NCBI GenBank assembly: GCA_049487715.1
Contig: CP150566.1
Location: 248,001 to 312,000 of the forward strand
Direction: 5' to 3'
DNA from: Pycnococcus provasolii
Lineage: Eukaryota > Chlorophyta > Pseudoscourfieldiophyceae > Pseudoscourfieldiales
Length of the DNA: 64,000 nt
Below are positions 19,049-30,751 of this stretch, piece by piece (the first letter of the stretch is position 1; each line of letters begins with the position of its first letter). The position numbers and the translations under genes were made by a program. The notes below the pieces were generated by a model. The model saw only the letters and a list, made by a program, of their open reading frames with translations, was not told the DNA's origin and did no database searches.

Positions 19049-21467
19049 TTACTGCTTACTCTTGTTGGCAGCAGCAGCCTTTTTACCCACCAAATCGTCC
19101 TGAACATCCTGAGGGACGGGCGCATGCTTCAGATATTCCATGCTGAATTCGCCCTTACCCTGCGTCGCGCTGCGCAGCTCGCTGCTGTACCCAAACATGT
19201 TATTCAGCGGGATATTCGCCTGCATGATCACCTCGTCGCCCTGCTGCTCGCTGTCCATGATCACGCCTTTCCGTCTGTTGATCTGGCTCACGACCGCACC
19301 CTGAAATTCCACGGGAGCAACCACCTCCACGGACATGAGCGGCTCGAGCAGAACAGGCGACGCGGTCTTGATCGCCTCACGCAGCGCGTAGATTGCACAC
19401 AGCTTGAAGGCGAGCTCGGAACTGTCGACGGAGTGCTCTGCGCCATCCTCCAGAACAAAACGCAACCGGTTCATCGGGTACCCAATCAAAGGGCCACTCT
19501 GCATCGCCTCCTGCACGCCCTTGTCGACCGCTGGAACGTAGCTCTCCGATATGCTGTTTCCCACGAGGCTATTCAAAAATTCGTATTCTTTCCCCTCCTC
19601 CTCTGTGATCGGCTCGATATACCCCGAGATTTTCGCATACTGCCCGCTGCCTCCCGACTGCTTCTTGTGCTGGTACTCAAACTTCGACTTCTGCGTGATC
19701 GTCTCCCGGAAGTTCACACGTGGCTTTCCAAGCTCGACGTCGCATTTGTACTCTCTGCGCATGCGCTCGGCGTAGATGTCAAGGTGCAGCTCTCCCATGC
19801 CGCTGATGATCGTCTCGCCAGACTCCTTGTCCACGTGAACACGGAACGTAGGATCCTCGCGCTGGAATCGCTGCAGTGCCTTGGTGAACGCCTGGCCAGT
19901 GTCTTTGCCCGTGGGCGAGATGGCAAGGCTCATAACCGGATCCTGAATGTGAATGCTCTCCATCGAGTAAGGCTTGGACCCATCCGTGAAGGTGTCTCCG
20001 CTGCTGCACTCCATGCCAAACACGGCGGCGATTTCGCCGGATGTGACACTGTCGACATCCTCGAGCTCGTCGCTGTGCGTGCGCACGAGGCGCGGAACTT
20101 TCACCTTCTTTCCGGAGGCTATGTTGTGTATGGTCATCCCCTTCTTCAGCGTTCCCTCGTAGATGCGCACGTACGTGAGCTGCCCGTACTTGCCCTCCTC
20201 GAGCTTGAATGCGAGCGAGACGAGAGGGCCGTCAGGATCGCCGCTAAGTGCAACCCTCTGCTCCTCCATTCCCGTGCTGTTGTCGATGGCAACGTTGTCG
20301 CGCTGCAGAGGTGACGGGAGATAGTCCGTCACGCCGTCGAGGAGCGCCTGCACGCCCTTATTCTTGAATGCCGAGCCGAGGAACACGGGCGCAAAGTCGA
20401 GTTTTCGCGTCGCGCGGTTAATGGCTGCATGGAGCATCTCCTCCGACGGATCTTCGTCGGCAAGGAACACCTCGCCTAGCTCCTCGTCGACGTCAGCGAC
20501 CGCCTCGATGAGCTCGTGCCTCTTGGCAAGGCACGCTTCCATCAAGTTCGCTGGTATCTCTTCTTCTCTCACAGTTTCGCCGTGCGCACCGTCGAAGTAT
20601 CGAGCACACATCTTCACGAGGTCAACGTGGCCCTCGTGTTGGTCTTCGAGTCCTATCGGATACTGCACCGCGGCGGCGTTGAGCCTCAGCTTCGTGCGCA
20701 GCTGTCCAATCACCTTGAATGGGTCGGCACCCGCGCGGTCGCACTTGTTGACGAAGCAGAGGCGCGGCACGTTGTACCTCTTCATCTGCCTGTCGACTGT
20801 GATGGACTGGCTTTGCACGCCTCCAACGCTGCACAGCACGAGAATAGCGCCGTCGAGCACGCGCAGTGCGCGCTCCACCTCGACGGTGAAGTCGACGTGC
20901 CCTGGCGTGTCAATGATGTTGATCTGCGTGTCTTTCCACTTGCAGAACGTCGCCGCGGACTGGATGGTGATGCCCTTTTCTCGTTCAAGTTCCATGCTAT
21001 CCATTTTTGCGCCAACTCCATCCTTCCCTCTGACTTCGTGGATGTTGCGTATGCGCCCGGTGTAGAAGAGCACGCGTTCCGTGAGTGTAGTTTTTCCCGA
21101 GTCGATGTGCGCGCTGATCCCGATGTTGCGTATCGTCGAGAGCGCGTCGACGTGCTTCTTGGCGATCACGTGTTGTGCCTTCTGGGGTGCCGCTGCTTCC
21201 GCCGCTGCGTCGGCTGCGGCTGAAGCTGCTGCGGCTGACGACGACGACGCGAGCAGCCGCGCAAATGACACATTACCACCACCGCCGAAGAACGATGATT
21301 GAGGCACGAGTCTCAAAGACGAGCCCACAGATGAGCCCACCACCGAGCCCACAGATGACGACGACGAGCCCACCAAGCCCACCAAGCCCACCCAACGCGC
21401 CGAAGCCAAACCAACCAACGAGGGAAGGTGACCAAGAACCAACCAACGAGGACGCGGACGACGACAT
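19049..21467 (-). CDS. GFM1: Mitochondrial elongation factor G (mEF-G1)
   Basis: The frame encodes a complete EF-G: GTPase G1 [20 protein letters not shown] (the SGKT variant typical of mEF-G1), [27 protein letters not shown], then domains II-V ending [18 protein letters not shown]. It catalyses translocation on mitochondrial ribosomes. An Ala/Ser-rich stretch before G1 is the likely presequence. The conserved frame stays open to 21520 but has no ATG before the GTPase domain. The only nearby ATG (21465-21467) is in another frame, so a short N-terminal exon with an unresolved splice is probable; the 5' end given is therefore provisional. Confidence 0.88.
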
Positions 21468-21994
21468 GTTAATCCCAACCCGGATTGTTGGCCGTGATCT
21501 CTGCACAACACCAGAAGCACGCGAGATATTCTCTTCTCTTCTCAGGGGCGCCGCCGACAAGGGGCAACGTCACGCCCGCCTCCCTCGGGGGCTCTTTATC
21601 GCAGTGGTCTGGGGATGCATCGTTGAGTGTTTTCCGGGGTCGTCAAGGCCCTTAGGTTCTCCCTTCTTAAGGGCCGGCCTGGAGTCATCAAGGCCCTTCA
21701 TTCACCGGCAGGCTACAACAAGGCGGGGGGTCGAGCTCACCACCACGGACACATGCGCGCGCGCGTCGCTCCGACTCGCTCGCCAGGACGAAGGCTTCGC
21801 GGATGTAACAAACCAAAGTACTTCTTATTGGTTTGTTTGGAAGCTGAGTGGAACTGCGGACGGAAGTGAAACAACTTGAACTCTATGCTACTCATGTAGA
21901 TACCAGCAATGATACGGTGATAGTTTCTGCTTATTCTGTAACAGAATAAATCACTTAAAGAACAACAAAACGTAAGTTAACCACGAGAACACAG
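21468..21994. other. Spacer upstream of mEF-G1
   Basis: No gene found. Between about 21630 and 21700 a block with TCAAGGCCCTT occurs twice, with AAGGGCC in inverse orientation between them, forming short imperfect inverted repeats. The last 100 bp are AT-rich. Confidence 0.45.
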
Positions 21995-22372
21995 ATGGAG
22001 TGCGTCGTCTGCTACGAAGAGATAACCGACGTCAACATGCACCACCCTCGCGATGGCGTCCCGGACGTGCTCGCAATTGATCGCGGAAACGAAAACTGCC
22101 TAAGTTTGGAGCATGTGATGTGGGTGCACTTTTGGGGAGAATTGCACGACCCACTCGCGTCGCGCACGCCGCTTGTTGTACTCTTCTCGCGCAGCGTTCA
22201 CAACACGCGCGTGGAGAGAGTGTGGGTGGAGTTCAACGTGCGCTTCGTCCACTTCATCAATGACTACCTGAGCATGCGGCCCGCTTTCTTGACAAACGAC
22301 AACTTGTATCAGGTCGTTCGTCACGTCGTGTTCATAAGAAGAACTACTATGCGATGTGTTGTTCACCGCTGA
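21995..22372 (+). CDS. Hypothetical 125-aa protein
   Basis: Opens MECVVCYEEITDVNMHH, like the first cysteines of a RING finger, but no second half of a RING follows. The rest (WVHFWGELHDPLASRTPLVV, RVWVEFNVRFVHFINDYL) is mixed hydrophobic and charged without a family match. Codon third positions are GC-rich like neighbouring genes, which favours real coding. It could be a stand-alone gene or a gene fragment. Confidence 0.4.
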   Translation: MECVVCYEEITDVNMHHPRDGVPDVLAIDRGNENCLSLEHVMWVHFWGELHDPLASRTPLVVLFSRSVHNTRVERVWVEFNVRFVHFINDYLSMRPAFLTNDNLYQVVRHVVFIRRTTMRCVVHR

Positions 22373-22635
22373 TCTCGTGCCTGGGCCGGATCTCGCGCGC
22401 CGGAGGGCGGAGGGGCCCCGGGCCCGGGGCCGGAGGGGCCCCCCCGGCATCCCCCCGCCAAACTTGAAAGGTCAGGTGGCACCCTCCCGGAAAAAAAAAG
22501 ACCTCTGGCCTGTCTGGTCGGCGAAGAAAGAAAGAAGCCCCCAAGCCCAAAGGGGGAGGCATTTGTGCTTTTCGCGCCAACCCATTTTCCCCACCACTCC
22601 CAACTTCCCCATCACAACTTCCCCATCACTTCTTG

Positions 22636-25600
22636 ATGGCCATGGCCTCTCCTCCGTCTTCTTCTCCTTCTTCTTCTTCTTCCGGCCCTTGCCCGTCGTT
22701 ACCTCCCGGCGTCGTCGGCCTTTTGCGTGGTCATATGGAACTGCAGCTCTCGCAACTTACTTGGGCATCAGCTTTAGATAATAGGGGTCCTTCTGGTGGT
22801 GTTAAGGGTGCTTCTTCTTCGTCGTCTTCGTCGTCTCGTCTTCCTTCGTCGGCGCTCGTTTCTTTGAAGTGGTGGGGTGCGTCTGCTAATGTCGCAGTTC
22901 AAGTGAACGCAACGACGCACCAACTTAAGAGTTTGCAAGTTGGCGCCTCCTCCTCCGCCGCCGCCGAAGAAGAAGAAAGTCGTGATTCCGCGACGTGGGA
23001 ATCTGCAGCCTCCTTGACGTTCCCGCTTCTCAGTGGGCCGAAGTACGTCACGAGGTACCTGAGAGACGCGCAAGTACTCGTCATGCAAGTCGAAAGCGCG
23101 GAGAATAGCAGAGGGCCGCGCATACGAGGCAACGCACAACTGCCGCTCACGCAAGTAGGCGCGCACAAACCGCTCGTCACGACGCTCGACGTACACGCAC
23201 CTAACGGAAAACTATTAGCGACGATGAAAGTGCGAGTGCAGATGACGCTCAACGATACTGTCGGCGAGTTTGAACGGAACGAACACCTCGCGGCTGTAGA
23301 CGCATCGCTGCCGCTGCACCCGCCGGCGAACGCGAGCTTGCCGGAAGGCGCGGCGAAGCACAGAGCCGCCGCGAAACACGCCGCGGCGCGGAACGCCGCG
23401 AGGGAGGAGAACGTCGTGCTGGAGGCGCCAGGGACACCGCCGCAGCGAACGCCTGCGGCACCGACAACGCCAAACGCAGCAGCGGTGGCGAACACGTCCG
23501 ACGCTGTCGAGGGGTTCTTCCGGGTGGTAGACAGCTTCCTCGAAAGTCAACGAACGCGGCTGCTCGAAGTGTTCCGAGAGTGCGACAAAAACCGCGACGG
23601 GAAACTCGAGGCGGCGGAGGTGCGACGCCTTCTTGCCAAGGTAATGGGTGGCAACCAAAATGCTCACAGGCATACGGTAGAGGCGCAGGCGGCGCTGCTT
23701 ACCGCGCTGCTGGACGTCGACGGCGACAGCGCTGTATCGTACGCGGAGCTCTCCTCAGCCTTCCGTGGGTGTGAGGCGGCGCTGCGATGGCACGGAACCG
23801 CGCAGGCGCGTGGTGCGGTGCGCGCAATCGCCGTGCACCTTCTCGACCACATCGCGGAAATGCCCGACTCGCTTGGGCGAGACGGCGCCTCACTGCGCGC
23901 AGGCCAAGGCGTGGGTGCGGCGTGCCGCGCCATGGGCATCCGCCGTGGAAATGCAGCACTTTGTCGCCGCGCTCGTCGGCGCGCTTGCTCTTGAACAAGG
24001 CCTGACCGACCTGACGAGCGGCGAGGCTGTGCGTCCGGACGCGCTGGAGCGATTTCTGATTGCGCAGGCACAAAGCACGGAGGGAGATGATGCACCGAAG
24101 AGTGTTGCGCGGCGTACGGCGGTTGCGGCAACGACAACGACGAAGACAACGCGTCGGAGCGCAGCGCCCGTGGTTCACGCTGTTCCACGCCCAGTGATTT
24201 CTGCTCCTGCTCCCGCGCCCGCGCCGGAGGCTTCGTCGCCGGCATGGAACGCCGAGCCAAGTGCACAAGTGGGTGGGAAGCTCAGCCAGCTTATCGAGCG
24301 CACCAAGAAGCTGCGCGCACGCGTCGACCATGCATATCAGGCTATCGATGTCAGAAGTGACACGCGGCAACAGCGGCAGCAGCCTGAACGTCACGACGAT
24401 AGGGCATTGGAAAGCGATGAAGAGCCCATGCGCGCTCACAACAAGGGTGAGGTGGATGAGATTGGCTTTCTTGACGGCGACGACGACGGCGGCGACGACA
24501 GCAGTGTTGAGTACGACGAGTACAACGACGACGACGACGACGACGAGGGTAACGTGATGCTATCTGCACACGCTGCTGCCATGCAAGGACTCGAAGACCT
24601 TATGGAGCTTGACGATGTCGATGACGGTGCTGTGGGTGAGGATGACGCTCTGCTGAACTCGCTATTCTTCACGCAAAATGACAATGCTCCAGCCGTGGTG
24701 CCTTCAACGGATGCAGGAAGAATGACAAGTCACACGATGCCATTGGAGTCAATTTGGGAGGTGCGATGTGAGGTGCGCGCGCTCACACTCGCAGATGCTT
24801 GCCTGCCACCTCCGGGCAATCTGGTGGCTCTTACGCTGCGCGTGCGGCATGCTTCGTCGCCCGCCTTTCCCGCATTCGTGGACGCCCGCCGCCTCGCCGA
24901 AGGTCACGAAAGCCAGCGGTCAACTCTGTGCACGCTAGGATGTGCGCTGTCTCCTGGGGTTCAGCCGCCAGAGTTCTGTGCAGTGGAGCTTCGTCACGTT
25001 GTCGTGTCGCAGGCTGACGGTACGTCGCCCGCCGTGTCCGAGGGCGTTGACGGCTTGATTGGAGTTGGGATGCTTCGAATGGACACATCGGACGAGCAGG
25101 CTTCGCACGTGCGAAATCCTCTCGAGGCGCAGCCAGTGGGTGAGATGGTGGTTTGCGCAACCACCTTGGCGGTCGAGTCGCGCAAAGAAGCAACATCAGT
25201 GGAGGCGATAAAAGCGGAGGAGATGATTGCGGATGCGAGGGCACAGACATCGGCTCGGGCGACGTGCTCAGAGCGCGTGTACTCGTTCGAGGTAGAAGTG
25301 CGCCACGTGACGGATCTGCCTCGTGCTCCTCTCGAATGGCAGGCGCGCGAGGTACAGTACTGCATTTGCTACCGATTCCCGAGTGAGCCGGAACCTCTAG
25401 TGACGACAAGCTCGGCACCAGCGAGCGGCGGTTGTGCATTTCGTGCGCGCGCACGTCATATCATTCGACAGCACGAGCAAAAGGCACGACAGCTCGGATA
25501 CGCGGATGCGCGCGAGGAGGTTCTCAGCTTGCTGCACCAGCATGTGGATCATGACGGTGTCGCGGAGCTTCGCTTCGAGCTCTGGGCGACGGTAGCTGGC

Positions 25601-27238
25601 ACCGACGAATTTGTGCACGTCGCAACTTCATCCATGCCCGTCGCTGATGTACTGGAGAGCTGCACGGCAGCATCGTCGACACGAGGCGGATTGGATTGCG
25701 ATGTGCCGTTTGACCTCGAGGCGCCGGCCATTTCCGAAGGGTGGGAAGAAAGCGGAACTGTTCCTCACCTGCACATTTCCGTGGCGTATGAGGCACGGGT
25801 GGAAGAGATTGAGGCGGAGGCGGGGGTGGACGAGATGGAGATTGAGGAGCTGAATCATGATGGAGGTGCTATTGGTGCATATGACGAGGACGAGGAGGAG
25901 AAGGAGGGTCAGGAGGACGAGGATGAGGATGTTTCGCCGATTATTGCGCTGCAGGTGACGCGAGCATGTGGCATGCGCGACGTGTGCGAGGCGTGTGCAC
26001 TCAGCCTCGACGAAAATACGTGCCGGCTTGGGCCAAATTCTTACGTCACTATATCGCTCGCTAATGTGCAGGTGGACGATGCACCGCACGACTTTCTGCT
26101 TGCACGCACGCCGCTGGTTGCGCGCAGCTACGCACCGAACTACGATTATGCGAAGGAGGTGGAGGTATCTCTGGAGCGAGACGAGCTCAGGGACCTGTAC
26201 TACGACGGCGAGCTTGAAGTTGTCATTTGGCATCGCGAATTCCTCGCAAGCGGTCTGCGCAAGATGCCCGCAGGTGGACCATCGACATCGTGCGACGATG
26301 TGCCAATCGCGCACGCGCGCGTGCCGATGCGCGGGCTGCTGGACAGTTCGTGCGGCTTTCGTGGGTGGATTGCGCTTCGCCGCGCTCCGCAGCATGCACT
26401 GCGCCAGCCGTCTGCCGAGGGCAGCGCGTCGGACACGGTGGGAGCGCTGCGCGTGTGCTTTGGCGTGCAGAACCAGGCGCAGGTGCTGAGACGCTGCACG
26501 CTGGGTCGAGGCATTCCGAAGCGAGTCGCTCCCAGCGGTCGAGTGCGCGCTACGGTATTCGTGCGTTCGGCAGTTCTGCCTCGTGGCGTACTCTCTGCGA
26601 AAGATCACAATTCTGAGGAGCTGCAGAGGCCTACCACGATTTGTGGAGTGGCGCTACGTTTCCCTGGCGTCGAGGCGCCTTCGTTCACGCGCACGCGCGT
26701 CGCCATGCCATCGGAGTCACACCGTGGTCGCCTCGCGGTGCGCATTGACGACTGCAAGACATTTGTCGTGGATGACGCGCGCAGACTTGCCCAGACTTGC
26801 GAGACTGAGATGCTTCGCGTGGAGCTCGTACGCAGCGGAGGAGGTGGTGGAGGAGATGGCGGCGGCGGCGGCGGCTACGAGACGCTCGGAGTTGCCGAGG
26901 TGGACCTGCTCGATCTGATTGCCGGCGGCGGCGGTGTCAGCGAAGGGGATCCAAGTAAGCGCTGGCTGTCTCTGACTGTACCATTGGTACGGGAGGAAGC
27001 TGGGATGGTGGATCGATGTGGTGGAGCTCATGTGAAGGTGAAGGTGCTTTTGGAGATGATGACGATGACGATGAAGAAGAAGAACAAAGGAAGTAGGGAG
27101 GTGGTGGTGGAGGAGGAGGACGGAGGAGGTGGAGGAGGAGGTGGAGGAGCAGGAGGTGGTGGAGGTGGAGGAGCAAGAGGTGGTGGTGGAGGAGAAGAAG
27201 GAGGAGCTGACGAAGTTGGTGGAGCTCATGGAAGCTGA
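22636..27238 (+). CDS. C2CD3-like: C2CD3-like centriole protein: C2 and EF-hand domains (frame switch inside)
   Basis: The first frame (22636 to about 23910) encodes an N-terminal C2 domain (LVSLKWWGASANVAVQVN, GPKYVTRYLRDAQVLVMQVE, IRGNAQLPLTQV) very like the C2CD3 N-terminal domain (VRWWGET, GPKQFTSYLTDMAVLVLEV, INGLAQL). Two EF-hands follow (DKNRDGKLEAAE near 317, LDVDGDSAVSYAEL near 360). The second frame (about 23957-27238) carries an acidic linker, several C2-like beta-rich domains (WEVRCEVRALTLADA, SFEVEVRHVTDLPRAPLEW, PIIALQVTRACGMRDVCEAC) and a Gly-rich tail. C2CD3 sets centriole length and distal appendages. The two frames are joined if a 46 nt GTGGGT...GCAG intron (23911-23956) is removed; a one-base indel is the alternative. 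The stop at 27238 is also in doubt. Confidence 0.78.
27062..27235. repeat. GAA/GGA/GGTGGA microsatellite at the 3' end of the C2CD3-like gene
   Basis: Purine-rich triplet array. In the gene's frame it encodes poly-Gly; in the next frame it encodes Glu/Val repeats that continue to a different stop at 27315-27317. Confidence 0.8.
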
Positions 27239-27553
27239 GAAGGAGCTGATGGACCTCACGGAGCAAGAGCTGATGCTTGTTGGTTGCTTCAGTGGTGACG
27301 ACGACGAGTACCCGTAGTAGTAAGGGTAGGGCGTTTGTTAGCTCGATTTTATACCTATTGTTTTGGGTGTGTATGTACATTATAATTATTAATTTATTGA
27401 AGCGACACTTCCCCGTCATCAACCCCTACCTCGTGAAGAGAATACAATTTTATTTTTAGTGCACGAAATGCTTGTTTCGAAATGTAAAACTAACAAAAGC
27501 TTTCAAAAGCTTTATTGAGAGAAGATTTGTTGTTTACTCGAGATTGACACAAG
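27239..27553. other. Spacer after the C2CD3-like gene
   Basis: Up to 27317 it may be coding in the alternative frame of the preceding gene. From about 27330 it is AT-rich and looks like 3' UTR and intergenic sequence. An acceptor-like CACAAG ends it at 27553. Confidence 0.4.
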
Positions 27554-27990
27554 GAGGAGCTGAGGAAGGCCGGCGTCAGGAACCCGGTGGGACGGCGCAA
27601 TCCGACGCTGTACGTCGCCATGGACAACGACCCCAAGCACTACAACGAGCTAGCGCTCGGCGTGTTTGCCGCGAACGAGATTGAGTTGCTCGCGACGAAG
27701 CGCTCCAAAGCCGACGGAACGCATCCCGACGTCGCACGCGGCAACGCGCAGCTACGTCGAGCTCCATGGGTCCTTCGCCGTGCATGGCGTAGGCAGCGCT
27801 ATGCACGCTTTTGTAGACTCCTTGTGAGTGCTCCGAACACCTTTCCGCGATGCCGCAGTCGATGCATCGCGGAAACCGCCGGCATACGCCGACGTACCGC
27901 GTGCGAACCAAGCGCAAAGCGCCTTTGGCGACGAGCGCATCGGCGCCATCTCGTCGGCGTCGCTCAAATATATTGTTAACAAACCTGAAC
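27554..27990 (+). pseudogene. Broken gene remnant of unknown family
   Basis: Three protein-like segments follow each other but do not stay in one frame. Frame A (27554 to about 27738) reads EELRKAGVRNPVGRRNPTLY, then NELALGVFAANEIELLATKR. Frame B (27741-27824) reads YVELHGSFAVHGVGSAMHAF and meets a TGA. Past that stop, frame B resumes with DAAVDASRKPPAYADVPRAN and FGDERIGAISSASLKYIVNK. No start codon or upstream exon was found. Either this is a degraded gene or the sequence has indels or tiny introns here. The pattern of beta strands with a G-x-G helix start faintly recalls Alba-like nucleic-acid binding folds, which I cannot confirm. Confidence 0.45.
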
Positions 27991-28237
27991 CCGTTAAAGT
28001 TTACAGACGGCCCACTCACTCAAAATCCTGTGAAAGTGAAAAAGTGCGAAAAATTGCCCGGCCATTTTCCTCGACTATTCCACTCCCGAGCGGGATCCCG
28101 GAAGGGACAATTTTTTTTCCGACCAAGATCCCACCTTTGAGACGAACCCGAACCCCGAACTCGAGACTGTCGTTGTTTTGTTCCCTCCCGTCCTCCTCTT
28201 CCGCGCCTTTTTGTCGTCCCCATCACTTTGATGGGGG

Positions 28238-29362
28238 ATGGTGGTGGAGGACTCCTCGCACTCCGCCGACCTTAACGCGGACGCGGACGACTGCCATGCC
28301 TTGCAGCGCCCGGACGTCGCGGCAACTTGCAGTGCGTCAGTCGTTGCCGAGACTTCTATGACGGAGAAAAAAAATAAGAGTCGCCTTGACGTCTTCTGGG
28401 AACGGATCGGAACGACGGAGTTCGCATTTCACATGCTCATGCGATCGCTCGAAGGGGAACACGCGTCGACGTCGAGCAGTAGTGACGACAGTGACGACGA
28501 CGAACGCGTGGACGATGGTGATAGCAGGTTGCTGTCAGCGAACGAAGTGGACGTCCTCGAAAATCCAAGCAGCGAGCAAGTGGAACGGTACGTCAAGGCG
28601 CGACGGCCAGTTCTCATACGAGGGTGGGCGCAGCAGTGGCCCGCGTACGAAAAGTGGGACTTGGAATACTTTCAAACTGCGCCGGTTAGCGACGTGGCGG
28701 TGGACGTTGACTACGGCGCTGACGGAGGAGGGTGGAGAAAGATGAAGCTTGGGCAGTACATCCAAGTGATTCGTGATCGTGACTGGTCGTCTTCGCCGCC
28801 GTACCTGCGTCTATGGCGCTACCAGAGAGATGCGCCCTTTCTTTCTAAGGACTTCAGCGTCGCGGCTTGCTTTCGTGACGTCGTGCCCGAGGCAAAACGG
28901 CCACCGCCACCACACTGGATTTTCATTTCTCCAGCCGGCGCGTCCACGCCACTTCACCTCGATCCGTGGCACTTTCACGCGTGGTTCGCTCAGCTGTGCG
29001 GCCGCAAGCGTTTCCTGCTGTTCCACCCTCGCGACATCGCGCGGATTGCAAATGGACGCGAGTTTGTCAATCCGCACGATCCTGACTTGAGCTCGTTTCC
29101 CGGTTTCGCGGATGCCGAGCCACTGGACGTGACTGTGCATCCGGGTGAGATTTTGTACATGCCCGCGAATTGGGCGCACGACGTGCATGCGTTGGACGAC
29201 ACGGTGAGTTTGACGCAGAACTTCGTGGATGCGCGTTGCTGGAAGGCGATACGGGCGCTGTACCTGCGCTTCACGTTGGGCAAGATCGCCAGAGCAGCCG
29301 AGGGTACTACCGAAGAAGAAGAAGAAGAAGAGAGCAATGCAATCAATGATGATGGCGGATGA
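28238..29362 (+). CDS. JmjC/cupin_8 2-oxoglutarate-dependent oxygenase
   Basis: A 374-aa protein with an acidic N-terminal region and a JmjC/cupin_8 domain from about residue 115. Landmarks: PVLIRGWAQQWPAYEKWD at the domain start, HWIFISPAGASTPLHLDP with the iron ligands His240 and Asp242, CGRKRFLLFHPRDIARI, and PGEILYMPANWAHDVHAL with the distal ligand His314. This matches the FIH/JMJD-like family of protein hydroxylases and demethylases. The acidic tail EEEEEEES ends the protein. The start at 28238 lies 80 bp after AACCCCGAA (28151-28159). Substrate not predictable. Confidence 0.85.
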   Translation: MVVEDSSHSADLNADADDCHALQRPDVAATCSASVVAETSMTEKKNKSRLDVFWERIGTTEFAFHMLMRSLEGEHASTSSSSDDSDDDERVDDGDSRLLSANEVDVLENPSSEQVERYVKARRPVLIRGWAQQWPAYEKWDLEYFQTAPVSDVAVDVDYGADGGGWRKMKLGQYIQVIRDRDWSSSPPYLRLWRYQRDAPFLSKDFSVAACFRDVVPEAKRPPPPHWIFISPAGASTPLHLDPWHFHAWFAQLCGRKRFLLFHPRDIARIANGREFVNPHDPDLSSFPGFADAEPLDVTVHPGEILYMPANWAHDVHALDDTVSLTQNFVDARCWKAIRALYLRFTLGKIARAAEGTTEEEEEEESNAINDDGG

Positions 29363-29949
29363 TTGATTCATGGCATGTTGACTGATGACTGTTGATTGAT
29401 GCCATCGTTATCATTATGGACGACGACGGCGTGAATTCCCATGGATTGATGGACTGATGGATCGCGCGCAACCAGACGCGACGCGAATCCAGGTGAAGCT
29501 GCAGATGAAGCTAACGGCTGCGTGTGAGACTTTCCGAATTCCATCCATGGCGTCCGACCGGCCATGCCAGGTTCTATATGTGGGAGACACATGAATGGAA
29601 AAATTGTGGGAAGTGCCGACCAAATTTGCCGACTTGGAAATTGATTGGACAAAACCCCAAAGTTTTTCTTATTCCCCGAGGAAGTTACCTGTATTTTATG
29701 GGAGGGATCTCTGCAAGGGAAAGGGAAAGGGAATTCAGTTCGTTCGAAAGGAAGGTGGGAATTTGTGATATCATGCATTAGGAAGGTTCCTTGCCTTCGT
29801 TGTGGCTTCTCACCTGCACTGCCTGGCTGTGTATTGTTTTTTTGATAATTCCGAGTCCCTGCCCCCTGCACGACCACCTGCCCTGCCCTGCCCCCAGGGA
29901 TGTGAAGTTCACTTTTCCTTTTCACTTTTCATTGTGAAAATTACTCTCC
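29363..29949. other. 587-bp spacer, no gene recognised
   Basis: Holds a long minus-strand open frame (29368-29925) of unremarkable composition that I do not accept as a gene, and short direct repeats of TGATTGATG type at its left end. No RNA gene seen. Confidence 0.4.
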
Positions 29950-30719
29950 ATGGCGCTGATGAAGGTGATGTCTGTGATGTCTGTGAAGCTTTTGCTCTTG
30001 GTCGTGCTCATCACTCTCTTTGTCGTGAATGCCGTTGTTGACGCTGACGCCAGTGATGACGCCGGTGACGACAACAACGACAACGATGCGGATGTCGATG
30101 CCGATGCGGATGAGGAATACGAGATGGCAGCAGAAATGTCGACGATGAGACTGGGAGAAATGCAGCCGCCGCCAAACACGGATGCGCTGCGATTTCTTAA
30201 CGAGAACAAACAGCAGTACTCATACCAGCACCAGTGCGTCTCCGCGTCGAAGGTGAGTGGATTCAAAGTGAAGCCCTCGAAGAGTCTGCTCATCGGACCG
30301 TGGGAGTCCAACAACGACCTCAAGAACCAGTTCACCTCGAGCTATGGCCCATGTGCCAATCGCCACAATCGAAACCGTGCTCTCGGCGAAGCGGGATTGC
30401 CGAACGCAACGAAGGGGGCGATGCGCCTCAGTCGCAAGGAACACAGGTACAACAAGAAACTTGCGAAAAAATATCGAAACAAAAAATCTGAGCGTGAAAC
30501 CAAGGAGCGTCAAACCAAGAGTTTGTGTCGCGTTCCGTACGACATTCGCAGACCACCATACGACTTCTGGGCGTTTTTGACACCGTGCAAAAACCTCTTC
30601 ACCTACTGGCTCAACGTGAGGGAGTGTCTAAAATGGCGCTTCTGGTGGATCGAGAACTACTACTATGGATATGGCGGTGGACCATTTGCGCCACCATCAT
30701 CAACTTTGACGACATCGAC

Positions 30720-30751
<32 letters not shown>

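Noticed and set aside
19124-20314. Long plus-strand open frame (396 aa)
   Set aside because: Antisense to mEF-G1; composition is the mirror of its codons and no family motif appears.
29368-29925. Minus-strand 185-codon frame in a spacer
   Set aside because: No signal, domain or family motif, and the spacer has low-GC non-coding character.
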